Position numbers and translations under genes: made by a program. Below the pieces are notes generated by a model that saw only the letters and a list, made by a program, of their open reading frames with translations, was not told the DNA's origin and searched no databases. Source: Capsicum annuum (taxonomy: Eukaryota > Streptophyta > Magnoliopsida > Solanales > Solanaceae). Taken from it: a stretch of 64,000 nucleotides of DNA. Shown piece by piece: positions 1-13,410 of the stretch (the first letter of the stretch is position 1; each line of letters starts with the position of its first letter). The stretch covers positions 47,333,828 through 47,397,827 of the forward strand of contig NC_061121.1 in NCBI RefSeq assembly GCF_002878395.1. The letters are read 5' to 3'.

Positions 1-950
1 AAAATACCCAGTTTTTATCAGAAACTCAATTCCCTTACCCATCATGTATAATCAAAGAATGTTCTATCCTAAAACAATACACATACATTGACAGATGTAT
101 AGTAAAAAACAAACAAGATTGACAAAAAATACCGACAAATCTTTCATGACAGCACTGTCCTTTTTTTGATTTTTCTTTGCGATCTTGTTCCTTATCAACC
201 ATTTTCTCGTCCTATATAAAATAAATAGAACTAGCCACTTCCTTCAATTTCTTCATGAATGTCAGGCCATTTCAATGCTTAGAGCAATTCTCTGCGAAAT
301 TGAGTTCTTCATAATTAAATGTACCAGGAACAAAATTAATGAAAATATTTTATTTTTGAGCATCTAGCTGACTAAGGCCTAAACTAAAGTTAGGACGAGA
401 ATCCATTACCAAAGTTCTACTATATTGATGAAGCAATAGCAACTATTAACACAAGAAATTTAAAGATCTGACTTGAACCATACGAAAAAAAATGAAATAA
501 ACTAACAATAAAACTGGCATAGGATTGCAAAAAAAGTTAATTTCATAGAAATAAATATGCAACCAAACAAGAATTGAAAATTATCCTGATTTGGTCAAGT
601 TGAAACAAAAAAATTCTAAAATTAATTAAGAAAATTAGAAACTTCAATTAATGCTTCAAAACGTACACATTGGTAACCTCTAAGTACATGTTGCTTGATT
701 TTTGATGTGAAAAACGGGTTTCAATTATGAAAAAAAATGGGGTTGTGATGAGAGAAAAATACGGGAGATGCAACACAGAAGTAGCGTGTTTTTGGATGTA
801 TAATGAGTTGAAGAGAGAAAGTAAAAAAATAAGGAATTTGAGTAATTACTTTGGAATTTATGTAATTATTTTACCAAATTGGGATTTAATGTAATTAGGT
901 AAAGTTACCTTGTGTATATATGTAAATTTTAGAAAATAAAATGGATAGCC
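1..950. other. AT-rich non-coding DNA, no gene seen
   Basis: This stretch is AT-rich with many short A and T runs and stops in all frames. The only open stretch is about 60 codons and is not coding-like. I see no LTR end, primer site or protein motif. It may be intergenic or intronic DNA next to the retrotransposon cluster. Confidence 0.5.
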
Positions 951-1014
951 CAACACCTAAAAATCTGACCAAAGGCCTAATAAGTTAAAGGCTCATTGTA
1001 CACATTAATAAAGC

Positions 1015-1081
1015 AAGTAGGTGCATCACTTAATTTAACCTTTAAGCAACTTGAACTCCTTAAGTAGGTGCATCACCTACT
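1015..1081. repeat. 15-bp direct repeat with a perfect inverted repeat
   Basis: AAGTAGGTGCATCAC occurs at 1015-1029 and again at 1062-1076. The second copy extends into a 7-bp inverted repeat with a 3-bp loop (GTAGGTG CAT CACCTAC, 1065-1081). It sits in LTR remnant F at a place equivalent to the GC-richer motif blocks of the other LTRs. Confidence 0.75.
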
Positions 1082-2465
1082 CGACCAATTTGTGGTCCAA
1101 AATGAGGAAAAAAAGTGGCTAAAAAGGGATTATAAGATCAAAATGAGTTGATTTTTCTCTTCATTTAACTTATAATATTCAGCTCCAATTAAAGTCCTCT
1201 AAGGTCTTTCTTGGATTCAACCAAAAACCCCTATATTCCTCCTACCATTCTTGAAGAAACCCTCACCTTTGCAAGACAAGGTAAGTGAAAATGTTCATGG
1301 TTTTAGCTTAATTCTCCCATGAAAGATTAGAAAAACATGTTACTCATGCTTAAGTATAAATATCGGCCAGGATATTTCCACAAGTTAACTATTCTCTTTT
1401 CTTAGTTATTAAGAGACTTTCTTTTCTTCTTTGGTTTGAAGTGTGCAGGAATGTTCAAGTTCTTGAAGAGATCAAGTTAAAAGATAAGTTACAAAAACTG
1501 TGGTAAGGTAACTGCTCTATTTTTTTCCTCCTTATGTATAAGTTTGGGTAAAGAATTATGGATGTTTTGTTATTAAAAATTCAAGAGATGATGAGTTCAA
1601 TATTTGATTGTTATGATAAAAGAAATTTGAGATTGTTTTGGGCAATATTTTATGTGTATATTGATATTGGGAAAAGATGTGAGTAGTTTTTATTGAAATA
1701 TCGAAGAAGGGTGTACTTGTACACCACCAAACTAAATGTTGTGAATGTTTATTGCTATTCCACTTTGTATACTATTTGGAGGGTGTGATGAAGCCAAAAT
1801 TTTTTGGGGGGATCTTATAACAATCTGTATGGTATGAGGATATAATTAGAGGAGAAAGGGTTAAAAGAACTTTCTTGATTTGATAAATTATGGGATTATT
1901 GCTCAACTATTTTGGTGAAGTTAAGTAGCTCAAATGTGTTGGTTAGCTACTAATACTAGTTTTACCATGTACTTTATTATAGATATGTAATCCAAAAGGT
2001 AGGAGGTTAATTCAAATTAATATCAAATTTGTACAGAAAGGTATGTAAGGCTACTCTATTTCGTATTCTTTAGTATAAAATCTAACACTTGTGTTACAAC
2101 GTAAGCTTATAAAGTTCTCCTATAGAAAATAATACATATTGGAGCGTATGCTTTTCCATGTAGCTAATGATATTATTTCACTCCTTAATATGTTAAAATA
2201 CTTCAATACGTGCTTATTATTAAGTCTACAAGTCTACTTTCACTAGCAAGTTTCAAGAGCTCTTCTTTTAGTCAAATAACATCTATGTATTACTTCAGCT
2301 CCTAAGCATTCCATTTGTGTACAAACTGCTCCCTACCTTATTTTACTTCGATCATATGTTTATTCATATGTCTTTTACTATTGTTGTACCAAATTACAAT
2401 AATAATATGACCACTAAAGTAACAATATCAAAAATTAAATAAACTACGAAACACAAATCTAGTTA

Positions 2466-2632
2466 TGTATGGATGGCAGTTCAGGGGCGTAATCCTAGCA
2501 TGAGCGATTCCAATATCTTTATATATGGGTGATAGCTCAAGAGTGAAAGCCTATAATTAGCCAATCCTAATCTATTTTTATATGGGAGGCAACTCAGGGG
2601 CGTAAGCCTTGCATGGGTCAATTCCAACTTGT
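2466..2632. repeat. Three imperfect copies of a ~57-bp motif in LTR remnant F
   Basis: Three copies of a pattern built on GGCAGTTCAGGGGCGTAA followed by a short variable tail start near 2470, 2527 and 2585. The middle copy is the most diverged. Similar block repeats occur in LTR D (6040-6200). Confidence 0.6.
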
Positions 2633-3315
2633 GTATTTATCACTGATCTATTGGTAATTTGTATCACATTGCTTACAAAGACTATAAAGTAAAGAAAGGT
2701 AAAGTATAGAAAGGAATAGAATGTACACTTTTCCACAAGTATATGTAAAGGTGGTCTATTAGCACTATCTATACACTTGTACCTAATTTCGTTTGAGTTC
2801 TTGTATTATGTATAGTTGCTTTTAGCCTTACATATTCAGTACCTACTTTCGTACTAATGTCCCTCATGAGGAACCTACATTTCATGTTGCAGGTACATTT
2901 TCTTTAGCTAATACACCTCCCCAGTAGGAGAATAAGACATTCAACGACTATTGGTGAGCTCCTAGTTGATTTGGGGCTTTTTGAGCCTGTTATATATATT
3001 TTGGCATTGTATAGTAGTTAAGAGGGAGGCAGGAGATTATCCCAACTTTAACTAAGTTTATGTATCTTTTAGAGATTTTGTAGGCCAATGTAAATTTAAG
3101 CATGGTAAGGTCTTATCTTTAAAACATTGTGGCCCCAACATCCAAGTCTTGTATATCTATCTTGAGCTTTCCTACGTGGTTTATTTTCATCGATGGATCA
3201 TATCCATCCTTTGCAGGATCTTTAATTATCACAGTCGCATATTATAAGTACCGCTCTTGGGCCTTTACAGTAACGAGTGCGATTTGAGACATGAAAACGG
3301 TAACCTTATACTTAG

Positions 3316-5169
3316 TAGGTATCATAGGCCGATTGACCAAAGTGAAAAATAATATCAGTAAAAAAAATACTATGAGAACTCAACCTACAAGCAGAAAATT
3401 CCCCACATGATAGCTCTCACCCTCTCCACTAACAGTTTTGATAAATATAAAAACATCAAAAGGGATAATCATACACATTGAAAATAAAAACATGGCAATA
3501 GATACATAGAGGAAGTACAAATAATATGATGCAGTGAAATACAAATGGTGATGGGATATTTTGTGTACACCTTTTGAGCCTCAGCTCTTCAAGGATAGGA
3601 ATCATGGGGGTTTTATAACCAGTATACTTTCTCAATCTCAACCTTCCCGATAGATGACCTCGGCCTAGGCATTCTAGAATATCATGACGCACCTTGCATA
3701 CAATGACCTCGGCCAAGGGTTTTTCATAAGTGATACATATTCCTTCAAACTCAGTGTTCCTTAATAATATAAATATCTTATGAATGTGTATATATGAAAT
3801 AAGGATGATGTACTCACAATCACATCAGTATAAAGACAATTGATCAATTTAATGTGTATAAGTTAGCTCAAGAATCAACTCCGTATATAGACAATTCATG
3901 ATATTAGTTCTAGTTGGGCACCATTGAAATAAATATGCATATAAGACATCATTAATAGCATATAAACCCATAACTCGGGCATTTCTATTATGATAAAGGC
4001 AAACCATGCTCAATAAGGCCTATAATATCTACTTCAACCTCCCATATGAGCATCACATTAAGAAATAAGGAAGTCAAATACAAACACAAGACCAATGATT
4101 TCAAATAAAGCCCCCCGCACGGACAATACGTAGTATATAATATCATAAGTCAACAATAGCAGATATAAGCCCCCACTATGGCCTCATGAAATTTATATTA
4201 GCTCGAAAAAATATCCTATAGTTATTTTCCCCAATTACTTATTCATTAACTACCCAACCCAGTCTGATAAAAGTTAAGACATAACCTACCTTAAAATGAT
4301 GAAATCCAAGCCTAAAGTCCTTCAATATGGAGCCTTCTCCTTTTGAACAACCTTAGAATCAACTATAATATTTGAATATAACATCTATGTGTTAAAGAAA
4401 TCTAATGATATCCATATTTGAGTCGGGTACAAAATAGATTCGAAAATGAGTTTGAAAATGAAAGGAATAAAATCAGAATTTTATTTTAGAAACATTGCAA
4501 AAATGAATTAAAAATGAGGTTCAAATTAAAGAAAAATCATTTTAAAGATTTTTCAAAACAATCCTCAAAATCCCTTATAAAAACAAAAATAAAGAGTACT
4601 TTGATGTTATATTTCAACGTAAAATATTGAAAAAAAAAGTTTTGTAGCTTACCCAAGCTCAAGTGGTGATGAAAATCCTGAAAATCGCAAACCCAAAGCT
4701 GAAAGTCTAAAAATGGTGAAAAATCGCAAAATGGAGTTCATATACAGCGGTGACCACTTAAGCGGCTACTGCTAAAGCAAGTACGGGGCCTCTAAAATAG
4801 TTACTTCTTAAGCGGCTGCACCAAATATCAACAAGTGTTGATTTTGATGCAAGCTAGCAATGCTCCAAACAATCCTCAGAATTTGATCGAAACTTTCCAA
4901 AAATAAATCTTATATGCTACCATGCAAATTTTGATATTTAGAACTCAATGGTGATGTCAGATTTTTATAAGAAGATTCTTTTCAACATATTAATCCTCGA
5001 GACTACTTTAAGGCATATTTCACTAGGTTTTAAATGGACGACCAAAATGCAAACTAACGGCTACGAACCCGAGCCAACCCCACTGCTAGTTTAAATTCGA
5101 CATTCTAAATCTAATGAGAGTGTCCAAATTTCCATCTGTCAGTTAGAACAAGTGTTGATCGAAGTCAAC
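3316..5169 (-). repeat. Element C 3' LTR, first part
   Basis: It aligns by eye along its length with 54564-56519 in the same orientation, for example at TAGGTATCATAGGCCG (3316 and 54564) and GGTGATGGGATATTTTGT (3548 and 54812). The copy starts abruptly at 3316, about 450 bp inside the full LTR. It ends where element D was inserted, and TCAAC at 5165-5169 is the left target duplication of D. Confidence 0.85.
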
Positions 5170-7102
5170 TGCCACGACCCAAGCCTACCCTCTAGTCTGG
5201 ACAACAGTGCTTACGGTTACAAGTGACCACAAGTTAACCCATGAGATGGTACTTACTGTAAGCACTGAGTAAATAGATAATAAACAACATATATGAAAAA
5301 ACAACTAATAATTCCATAAGGTTTTAAATACTGAAACATAATTAAATCATAGATCTGAAACGTATGAAGACATACTGAAAAAACTGATAAAACAACTGAT
5401 AAAACGACTAACTTTTGAATGTCTAAAAAGCCTCTAACTGACTAATTGTCGAGTTGACGGGACAAACCCCCAACTAACTCCGACTAAATGAAAATACTGA
5501 ACTACTAAGATAAACTGAAATGAAACAATCACATGAACTGAAATAAAACAATCAGGTCCTTGATAGATGAGGACTCACCACGACTGCTGCTGCCGATAAG
5601 CTGAACTGTCTAAGCGCAGTTAGGAAACTATGTATCCAAACCTATAATATAAGACATCATAACGCGAAGAAGAGTATGTAATCAGTACTTTGAATGTACA
5701 AGTATATGAGATGAGGTTAGACTATAATGCAAGGGTTAACTGTGCATAAAATAATGACTGGCTGAATAGCATGAGATAACTGATTATGCATTCATGAAAA
5801 CTGAAATACTGAGAATGCAAGACCAAGTATATAATGTTTCTGAAAAAATTTGTAAATTGAATTGCCAAAATCTGATAATTGAATAACTGGAAGTCTGTAT
5901 GCTAGGTCACGCAAACCTAAACTAAATACTGTACTAAAACTGTGGAAGGTATCATCTAACCAACATGCCCCAATTTGAGCTAATCGGGGTCCAACCTGTA
6001 CCCAAGTTGGAAGGGTTGCAATACCGTACCACAGGTACTAACACATGGCTGAGTGGATCCATTCAACGAGTGTCCCGAAGGACTAGGGAGTCAGTCCCAA
6101 ACTATTGGGTGAGCCCTAAGAGAATGTCAGTCCAAGATTGGTGGGTGACATCTTAGAGAATGTTAGTGCTAAACTGGCAAGTGACATCTCATAATCCTAC
6201 GCTGGCTCTGTAATTCTGGAACATAGGAACTGCTTCTAAGGACCCAATCCTAGCTGGAGGGTGAGCCCCCATCCCTAGGTTTTCTCAGTGCTAAATCCTA
6301 CTCCCAACTGAACTGACACTGATTACTGGACTGAACTAAGCTTAACTGAGCAAAAACTAATCCTAAATAACTTGACTGAATGGCAATGCTCATAGTTTAT
6401 CTGAAATCATTCTGAAGATACTGAATTTATGTAAACAACTAGGTATCGGGTGTTCATAACCCACCAACACTGAATGAAAATAACAATAAGGAAATATAAA
6501 CATAGTAGGGAATCATTGTTCAAAATCCAACGCTTAGGAATTTCATCAAACATATGAGAGTCATGAAATTAAGTATGGGTACGGGTAAATCATGTGATAA
6601 TATCATAATCACAATACTAAAACCATGAGTTAGGGGTTTAACATGAAAATTTCATCATTTAAATGCGTAAAGGCTCATTACATCAAAACACTTGTAAACA
6701 CAATACACAAATCGAAATTCATAAGAGCTTCATGGAGATAATTCATCATAAACCTGTAAAATTCATCATTTAAAACATAAAAATGGATTGTTGGACTCCA
6801 TGGGTGAAAAGAGCCCATGGATGAACATCACACATACCTTAAACCCTTAAGCTCGAAAGAGTCACACCAATTCGGGCGCTTTCTTAAAGTTCTTAGATTG
6901 GAAAACTTAAATTCTTGGTTTTCTTAGAGAGGAGGTAATTGAATTTAATGTTCTTGGAAGATGATTAGGGTTTAGTTTTTTGAGAGAAAATTAGAGAATA
7001 TGGGTAAATAATGCCCTAACTAAATCTTTAATTCATGTTTTTACGAATTGGGTCGAGGGAAAAAGAAATAACTGCCCCTCAGGAGATTAAATTCATAACT
7101 GA
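5170..7102 (-). repeat. Element D 3' LTR, first part
   Basis: The reverse complement resembles LTR A (33623-35769) near its end, with shared wording such as CATGGGTTAACTTGTGGTC, so the two families are related. It contains block repeats at 6040-6200. The Ogre element interrupts it at 7102/7103 and it resumes at 28477. Confidence 0.85.
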
Positions 7103-10100
7103 TGTTTTGCCGGAAATTTTGACTTTTAAAGAGTCGCCACTTAAATTTGAAAAGGAATTAAGAAACCTTTAGAGAATTACTTCAAATGATTCAAAACAGG
7201 AAAATTATTTTAAGTTAGAGATTCTGAATAAGCGATTTCTATTAACATTTTAGGAAGGTGTTAGGCACCTAAAACGTCCGATAACTTACGGTTATCAGGG
7301 CTGTTTGAAAATCGTCTTTGATTAACCTTGAAAAAGTTGATTTTTGAAAGAAAAGCAATTTTAGGAATATTTTGGTGTTTATGAAAAACCAGTTTTTAGT
7401 GACTTGACTAAGGATTTAACTAGGTTTACAAAACACATAAGGCAAACATGCGTAAAGAAAAAGGGGAAGGGGAGAAATAAGGGATTTAGGCCATTAGGCC
7501 CAAATCAATAAAACTCATCCTAGTCTAATTGGGCCTTCGACCCATTTCACCAGTCCTAAACTATTCTTTCAGGCCTGTAGGCCTAAAATCCCCTCTACCT
7601 GTATTAAATTTACTACTTTCGCTTCGAGGCCCAAATGAACGAATAACTTAAACAAATGAATAAATAAATAAATAGATAAATACAATAAGAAATAAAATAA
7701 TAAGGGAATGAGACTTTTAAGCCTCTTTGTCGCTTCAACAATGGAACTTTAACCCATTTTCCTTCTTCTTGAACTCCTCGTATTCATATGTCATGCAATT
7801 GACTTTACATTTTCCTTCGGAATCGACTCAAAAATAGGCCTCATTGGCCTATTATGAAATGCAAAGGGAAAGAGTCCGTTTGGACTCCAACAGATTTCCA
7901 TGCAAATCAAGAAAAATAAAGAACATTAATGCATGACCAACGAAAGGAAGAAGAGAAAGAGAAATAAAATTAACACATAGCCAACCAATAGAATGGAAAA
8001 TTAAAATTAGTTGACACATGACCAACAAAAGAAGGAAAGTAAAAGATATAGATGGCACATATACATTCGGCAAGCCTACTTGAAAGGTTTCATGATCAAA
8101 ATATTAAAGATAAACCCACAAACTCATCCAAAATTATATCAAGATAGTGAACAAAACCAAAGTGCTATCAATATTTGTAATTACATTCGGTGAAACCAAA
8201 AGAATAGAAATATAAGGCTATATATCATACAATTTACTATCTAAACAAACGTCTTAAAACCAAACTTCAGTAAAGTAGTAATGAAGGCAACAATCAAACT
8301 TTCAGCAAGTGGAAGATCTAAACATTTTGATAAAAGAAAACAACAAACTTTTAAAAAAAGATAATAATGTGCTTAACTTTATTAGGGGTATTTAACCTGC
8401 AAGCATGCGTGGACAAAAAGAATGCAAATATAAGAATGAAAAGAGTAGTCTCTGGTCAATATAGCACCCTTTATTATAAATATGGCTTACTAATCACACT
8501 TCCTACATAAACTTACGTTAAAAATGGATTCATATAGGTAAACACCCCAGTAATAAACATTCTTAAAACAAGCATGAAAGAATTTTCAAGAAAACAACTA
8601 GAGTAGAATAAAGAAAGAACGAAAGTATGCACAATCACAAACACTGACCACCAAACAAAGAGTAAATGCAGCAAGATTCATCACGATACGCCCTTAACTA
8701 GACAAGACTTTACTAGCAATCAAAACACTATAAGCGAATAAAATTGCGATGGCAACAGAACATCAATGTTGACTTATTTTATGTCCTATGCAATATTTTG
8801 GACACTTACTTGACTTTATTTTATGCTAATACATTATTAATATGCTAGTGTTTTTGCCATCCACTCCTCTCCTTCATATTAGAAGTTAAAAGTCAGGAAT
8901 TGGACAGGTTTGTGGCTTTAAAGCCAATACATCGAGGTTGACTCCATTGACTGCTTATATCTTGAGCATAAGACAACAAAGGTAAAAAAACATTAACTTC
9001 ATAAAGAGAAGGAAAAACAAATAAAAGCTTTCAATAATCCCAAATAAACCGCCTCAAAGCACATGTTGAGATAAACAAAGGAGAATGTTGGACATTATGG
9101 GAATGAAAATTCAGTCTTGCTCAAGTTCTTATATACATATATTCAGTACTAATCGAGATTATAAACCACTTTATAATGAAAGTCAACGACAATCATGGAT
9201 AGAACACATCAAACATATAGATATTTTCAAAGAGCGTGTAGCTAATCGCCTTAGTATGATAATAAAAACATGCTCTAAAATCCCTAAATTATAGCTTAAC
9301 TCTAGTATTCATAGTAATCGCATTTGGCTCTACATAACGCCACAACACACGAAAACCTAATGGCTTTCAAAGCCTGCTATAGCAAACAATTCCCAGCAAG
9401 CAAAATTATGACTTCGACTATATCAGATACTCCCAGCAGATCTTGGTTACGATTACGACTACATCAACTACAAAGAAGAAGAGACGAAGAAGAAAAACGG
9501 TCAAATTAAAGGGAAAATAGAGTGTATTTACCTCTTTAAGGGCAGCAAACGGGATGATGAGCTATTGATAGAACAATCACCACTGGGAGTTGATGTTATT
9601 GACTCGGGAACTTTCGATTGATCGACCAGCTTCCCAGAAAGAAGAACGAAAGACAAAATTTTCACAAAAAATAAAATATTTTTCTTTCAAAACTTTTTTC
9701 CTCTCCTCTTTTCTCCCAAACAAAATTTTTTCCAACCCAAGAATTTCTCTTTTTTTTTCCTCCTAGCTTTCTCAGAGAATTTTTCCCTCAAATTCCTAAC
9801 CCAAGAATTTCCAACCCATTTTCCCAGAGCTAAAATTTTTCAACCCCTTTAATTGCTCTATGTTGAGCTATATATTGAAAGGCATATAGGGGGTAAATAA
9901 GAGATTTCTGAAAATAGGGAATTTGAAATTCAAAATTCGAATTCTTGATTGCCCTGGTTTTTCACTCGTGATTTGTATTTTACTTTGGATTTTTTTAAAG
10001 AATTTCAAAATTAAGAATACTGAGTGAAATCGATTCTGTTTTCACCAATCAAAATGGAACAAATTCTTCCATTGACCCTGGATATCTCGTCGAAAAAAGG

Positions 10101-11027
10101 GATATGTACCTTAGCTTGGTGAGGTGTCGATGTTGAGCTAGATTCGACTGTTATTTAGTTGTAGGTGTAAAATTCCTAGAAGCTTTATCGAAGTTGGATA
10201 TGGGTTGGAGAAGAGAATTCGAGTCTGATACGGGTCAAGGCTGGAGCATGGTCGTTGACGTTGGTTTGAGTTTTGCTGAAGTTGGCATTGTACATTGGAA
10301 AGGATTTAGGAATTGTTCGAATTTGGGGTTGAGGATGGTTTGGTTTTGCTGGATCAAGTTATTGTTTGGAGTTGTTGCCGCGATTTGGCTGTTGCCATTG
10401 CTATTTGAAGAAGAAAGGGAAAAAAGGGCCGATTCAGTTTGGTGTGGATTGGTCTTGGGGTGGCAGTTAAATGTTGGGTAATTTTGGGTATCATTTATAA
10501 AATAACCCTAATTATTTGGGGTTATTCAAGAAAATAATTTCAACTCTAATTTAGCCTATTTTGTTTAAATTTTGACCAAATTGAAAGTTAATTGGCCTAT
10601 TGCATCACAATTGATGCCAATATAACTTCATTTATGATCAAATTTTAATAGGATGGTCAAATTAGATCGAAATTCGATATGACTTAACACCTTGTTTAAT
10701 CTCGAGCTTCTTGATGTTATAAAACAAAACAAATATTTTTTCAAATAAATATTTTTTGAGAATAAATTATATTTGAATCAAGATTTTAATCCTTTATGTT
10801 AAACCATAATTAAAATTCGATATTTTATAGAAAATAGGTGTTTGAGTACCAAAACTATATAATTTCGTATAATTGAATACGATAATATATAGTCGCTGCG
10901 AACTTATCCAAATAAATACTTTTGAAAAGTTTTCTTTATTCGATAAAATAAATGTCGTAATTTTATTAAAAGTGGAAGCAACTCGAGATTAAACTTAGTC
11001 ATGGAGGACAAAAATTAGATGTCAACA
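7103..11027 (-). repeat. Ogre-like element 3' LTR
   Basis: This 3925-bp LTR pairs with 24553-28476 over its whole length, with scattered substitutions (roughly 92-96% identity by eye). Short open stretches inside it on either strand are chance. A TGGCGACTCT motif (element strand, 7139-7130) near its inner end matches the start of the tRNA-Arg-type primer sequence. Confidence 0.93.
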
Positions 11028-11030
11028 ACT

Positions 11031-11044
11031 GCCCCCTCCCTTTG
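11031..11044 (-). other. Ogre-like polypurine tract
   Basis: On the element strand a purine run of the form AAAGGGAGGGGGC lies 3 bp from the start of the 3' LTR, which is where plus-strand DNA priming is expected. Confidence 0.8.
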
Positions 11045-12059
11045 GGTAGGATGGATGGAAGTAATCCTGGGCAAAGGGAGGTTGATGTTCCTAATTTTTG
11101 TCTGACCATAGATTCAAAACTTAAGGAGATTTTTTTTTGCACGAGTTTCATGGAGTTATATTCGGACCTTTGTATCAGGTTTCCTACATATCTTAGGTTA
11201 TATGAGAATTCAGGCCACTTGTAGCTTATAAAGTTATCTCGATTTTGGAGTTTTTGATGAAACCGAAAAGCTGGAGAAATAAAGGATTTTGGGGGAAGGT
11301 TGGAATGCAATCGAGCTTTCTACATAGATCCCAGCCTACATAGCCCCGAGACTCAGGAAATTAGACTGATTGTAGTTTGACTCAATCGGTAGAAAAGATA
11401 GTCTTTTATTTCAGACGATCTTTGCTTCAGGATGAGTGACAAGTTGATTGAGTTGCAGAAAAGAGGCTCGTAACCTCTTCACCATGAACGTGGAGCTCTT
11501 CACATCCATAGGTAAGAATTTACCTGGGAAGAAAGAGAAGGTTACCCTCGACATGAGTTAAAAAATATCCCGGAGGTAAAGCTAAGACTTAGAATATCCC
11601 AAAATACCCACATGCCTTCTAACAGAGGTGTGTTTAGATGGTGGTGGCGATCATCCTTTAGCTCGTGTCTAAAGAGTTTGACATCCCTCTTTAGACTATG
11701 TCCCGTTTTGCTGATAAGAAAGAGTTCTACGTTGTGCTGTGTCCTATCTGAAGTCATCCGCACCTGTGGTTTTGATTTGAGATTTTCATCCTCTCGGATG
11801 CTCTCGACAATGCTTCAAACAAAAAATGTTAGTGCTAACATAATTCACAAGAGATGTATGTAGTCTTTACCATATCTCCACGTGAGTTGCCGCTTGAGAG
11901 CGTGGTCATCTTTTCATGTACCTATTTGGAATAAAATAACTGGAAACAACAAACACAACAACCCTCTTAGTTGTCTTATAATTAGGACATTTGTCGGTTG
12001 AATATGTCTTTAAAGTGGGGTGGCCCTTTTGGACACGACGATACTTTATGCAGAACAGT

Positions 12060-12790
12060 CTCTACAACCGTGTAATCTTGTGCCGATGTGGTAACCCTTT
12101 TGGTTACCTATATCACTTGTTGTATGTGGAATGATAACCTTTCCAGTCATTGACAATAATTCTTTGCATGTGATCTCGGGTAAGTCTTGCGCATCTTTGT
12201 ATCGATACGACTTATAGCTTTCCCTTGAATTGACAATCTTTGGATAATCTTGCATATTATTTGATGTTGGATACGAGGTGACTTACAGATATCCTTTGAA
12301 TTGCTAGCCTTTAGGTAATTCTGTACATTATCCGACCTTGGAAAAAAGATAACTTATAGACATCCCTCCAATCATTAGCTCTCTGGTATTCCTGCACATC
12401 ATCCGACCTTGGATATAGTATGACTTACAGATATGTCTCAAATTGCTAGTATTTGGGTAATCCTACACATAATCGATCTTGGATATGACACTGCTTATAG
12501 AGAACCCTTGGACATTATCAATTTGATAATCTTTCATATTCTCCGGTAAGGATTTAGTTGCGACTTACGGATAACCTTTGAACTATAGATTTTTGGGTGA
12601 CCTTGTACACTATCTGGTTAGGATGTTGTTGTGGCTTATAGATGACCTACAGTCTATCAACTCATAGGTGATCTTGCACACTATCCTATTTTAAATAATA
12701 TGACTTATAGATGACTCTCAAATTATCAATTTCTAGGAAATCCCATATATCACTCATCTTCAGATAGCGACTTAAAGGCGTCCTTTCAAA
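12060..12790. repeat. Degenerate ~71-bp tandem array, about ten copies
   Basis: The core ACTTATAG/ACTTACAG recurs at about 12210, 12281, 12352, 12423, 12493, 12563, 12634, 12703 and 12770. The spacing is 71, 71, 71, 70, 70, 71, 69 and 67 bp. Each unit also carries a TTGGGTAATCTTGCACATTAT-like stretch and a CCGACCTTGGATA-like stretch. The copies are strongly diverged from each other, so the array is old. Confidence 0.85.
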
Positions 12791-12841
12791 TCACGTGCTC
12801 TTGATGCATTCAGATGCTGATTTATAAAAAAGATGAGATTT

Positions 12842-13000
12842 CCTCGATGCCAGCGTTTATGTCTAGCGTGTCAACAGATATTAAATGATGATGATGATAT
12901 CCTTAACACTAGCATTTATGTCTTGCATGTCAATAGATATAAAAGACTGATGATATCCTCAATGCTAGCATTTTATGTCTTGCATGTCAACAGATACTGA
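12842..13000. repeat. Three copies of a ~58-bp repeat
   Basis: A unit containing TGCTAGCATTTATGTCTTGCATGTCAACAGATA starts near 12849, 12908 and 12964. It directly adjoins the 25-bp array. Confidence 0.8.
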
Positions 13001-13410
13001 ATGGCCCTCTTGGCAATAATATGCAATGGCCCTCTCGGTGATGATATGAATGACCCTCTTGGTAATGATATGAAATGGCCCTCTTAGTAATGATATGCAA
13101 TGGCTCTCTAGGCAATAATATGGAATGACCCTCTTGGCAATGATATGAAATGGCCCTCTTGGCAATGATATGAAATGGCCCTCTTGGCAATGATATGAAA
13201 TAGCCCTCTTGGCAATGATATGCAATGGCTCTCTTGGCAATGATATGAATTGGCCTTCTTGGCAATGATATGAAATGGCCCTTTTGGCAATGATATGAAG
13301 TGGCCCTCTTGGCAATGATATAAAATGGCCCTTTTGGTAATGATATGCAATGGCCCTCTTGGAAATGATATGAATGGCCCTCTTGGCAAGGATATGAATG
13401 GCCCTCTTGG
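13001..13410. repeat. 25-bp tandem array, about 16 copies
   Basis: The unit is close to GGCCCTCTTGGCAATGATAT followed by GAAAT, repeated about 16 times with point changes and a few 1-2 bp length changes. Because 25 is not a multiple of three, the array is open in several minus-strand frames at once. It gives spurious repetitive peptides of about 90-116 residues (12965-13440) that should not be called genes. Confidence 0.93.

Larger units (their letters stand above)
950..3315 (+). repeat. Probable diverged LTR remnant (F)
   Basis: This segment follows the plan of the chromovirus LTRs further right. A short repeated motif block (1015-1081) is followed by a stretch containing TTATAATATTCAG near 1170, which resembles the TATATTATTCAG of LTR A near 34057. 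A 57-bp motif then occurs three times (2466-2632), and CAGTACCTACTTTCGTACT near 2840 is a phrase I associate with Solanaceae chromovirus LTRs. No gag or pol is attached, so it is best read as a solo or truncated LTR. The 5' end is not defined. The right end stops where LTR C begins at 3316. Confidence 0.45.

Noticed and set aside
3456..3716. 86-codon minus-strand frame
   Set aside because: It lies within LTR C, and the corresponding stretch of the other copy (54690-54960) is not open in the same frame.
5965..6156. 63-codon plus-strand frame
   Set aside because: It lies in LTR D, opposite to the element, across block repeats, and has no homologous frame in related LTRs.
10194..10481. 95-codon plus-strand frame
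   Set aside because: It lies inside the Ogre LTR, and the matching stretch of the other LTR (27640-27920) contains stops.
13001..13410. Possible CRISPR-like array
   Set aside because: The 25-bp units are head to tail without unique spacers, in plant DNA and inside a retrotransposon.
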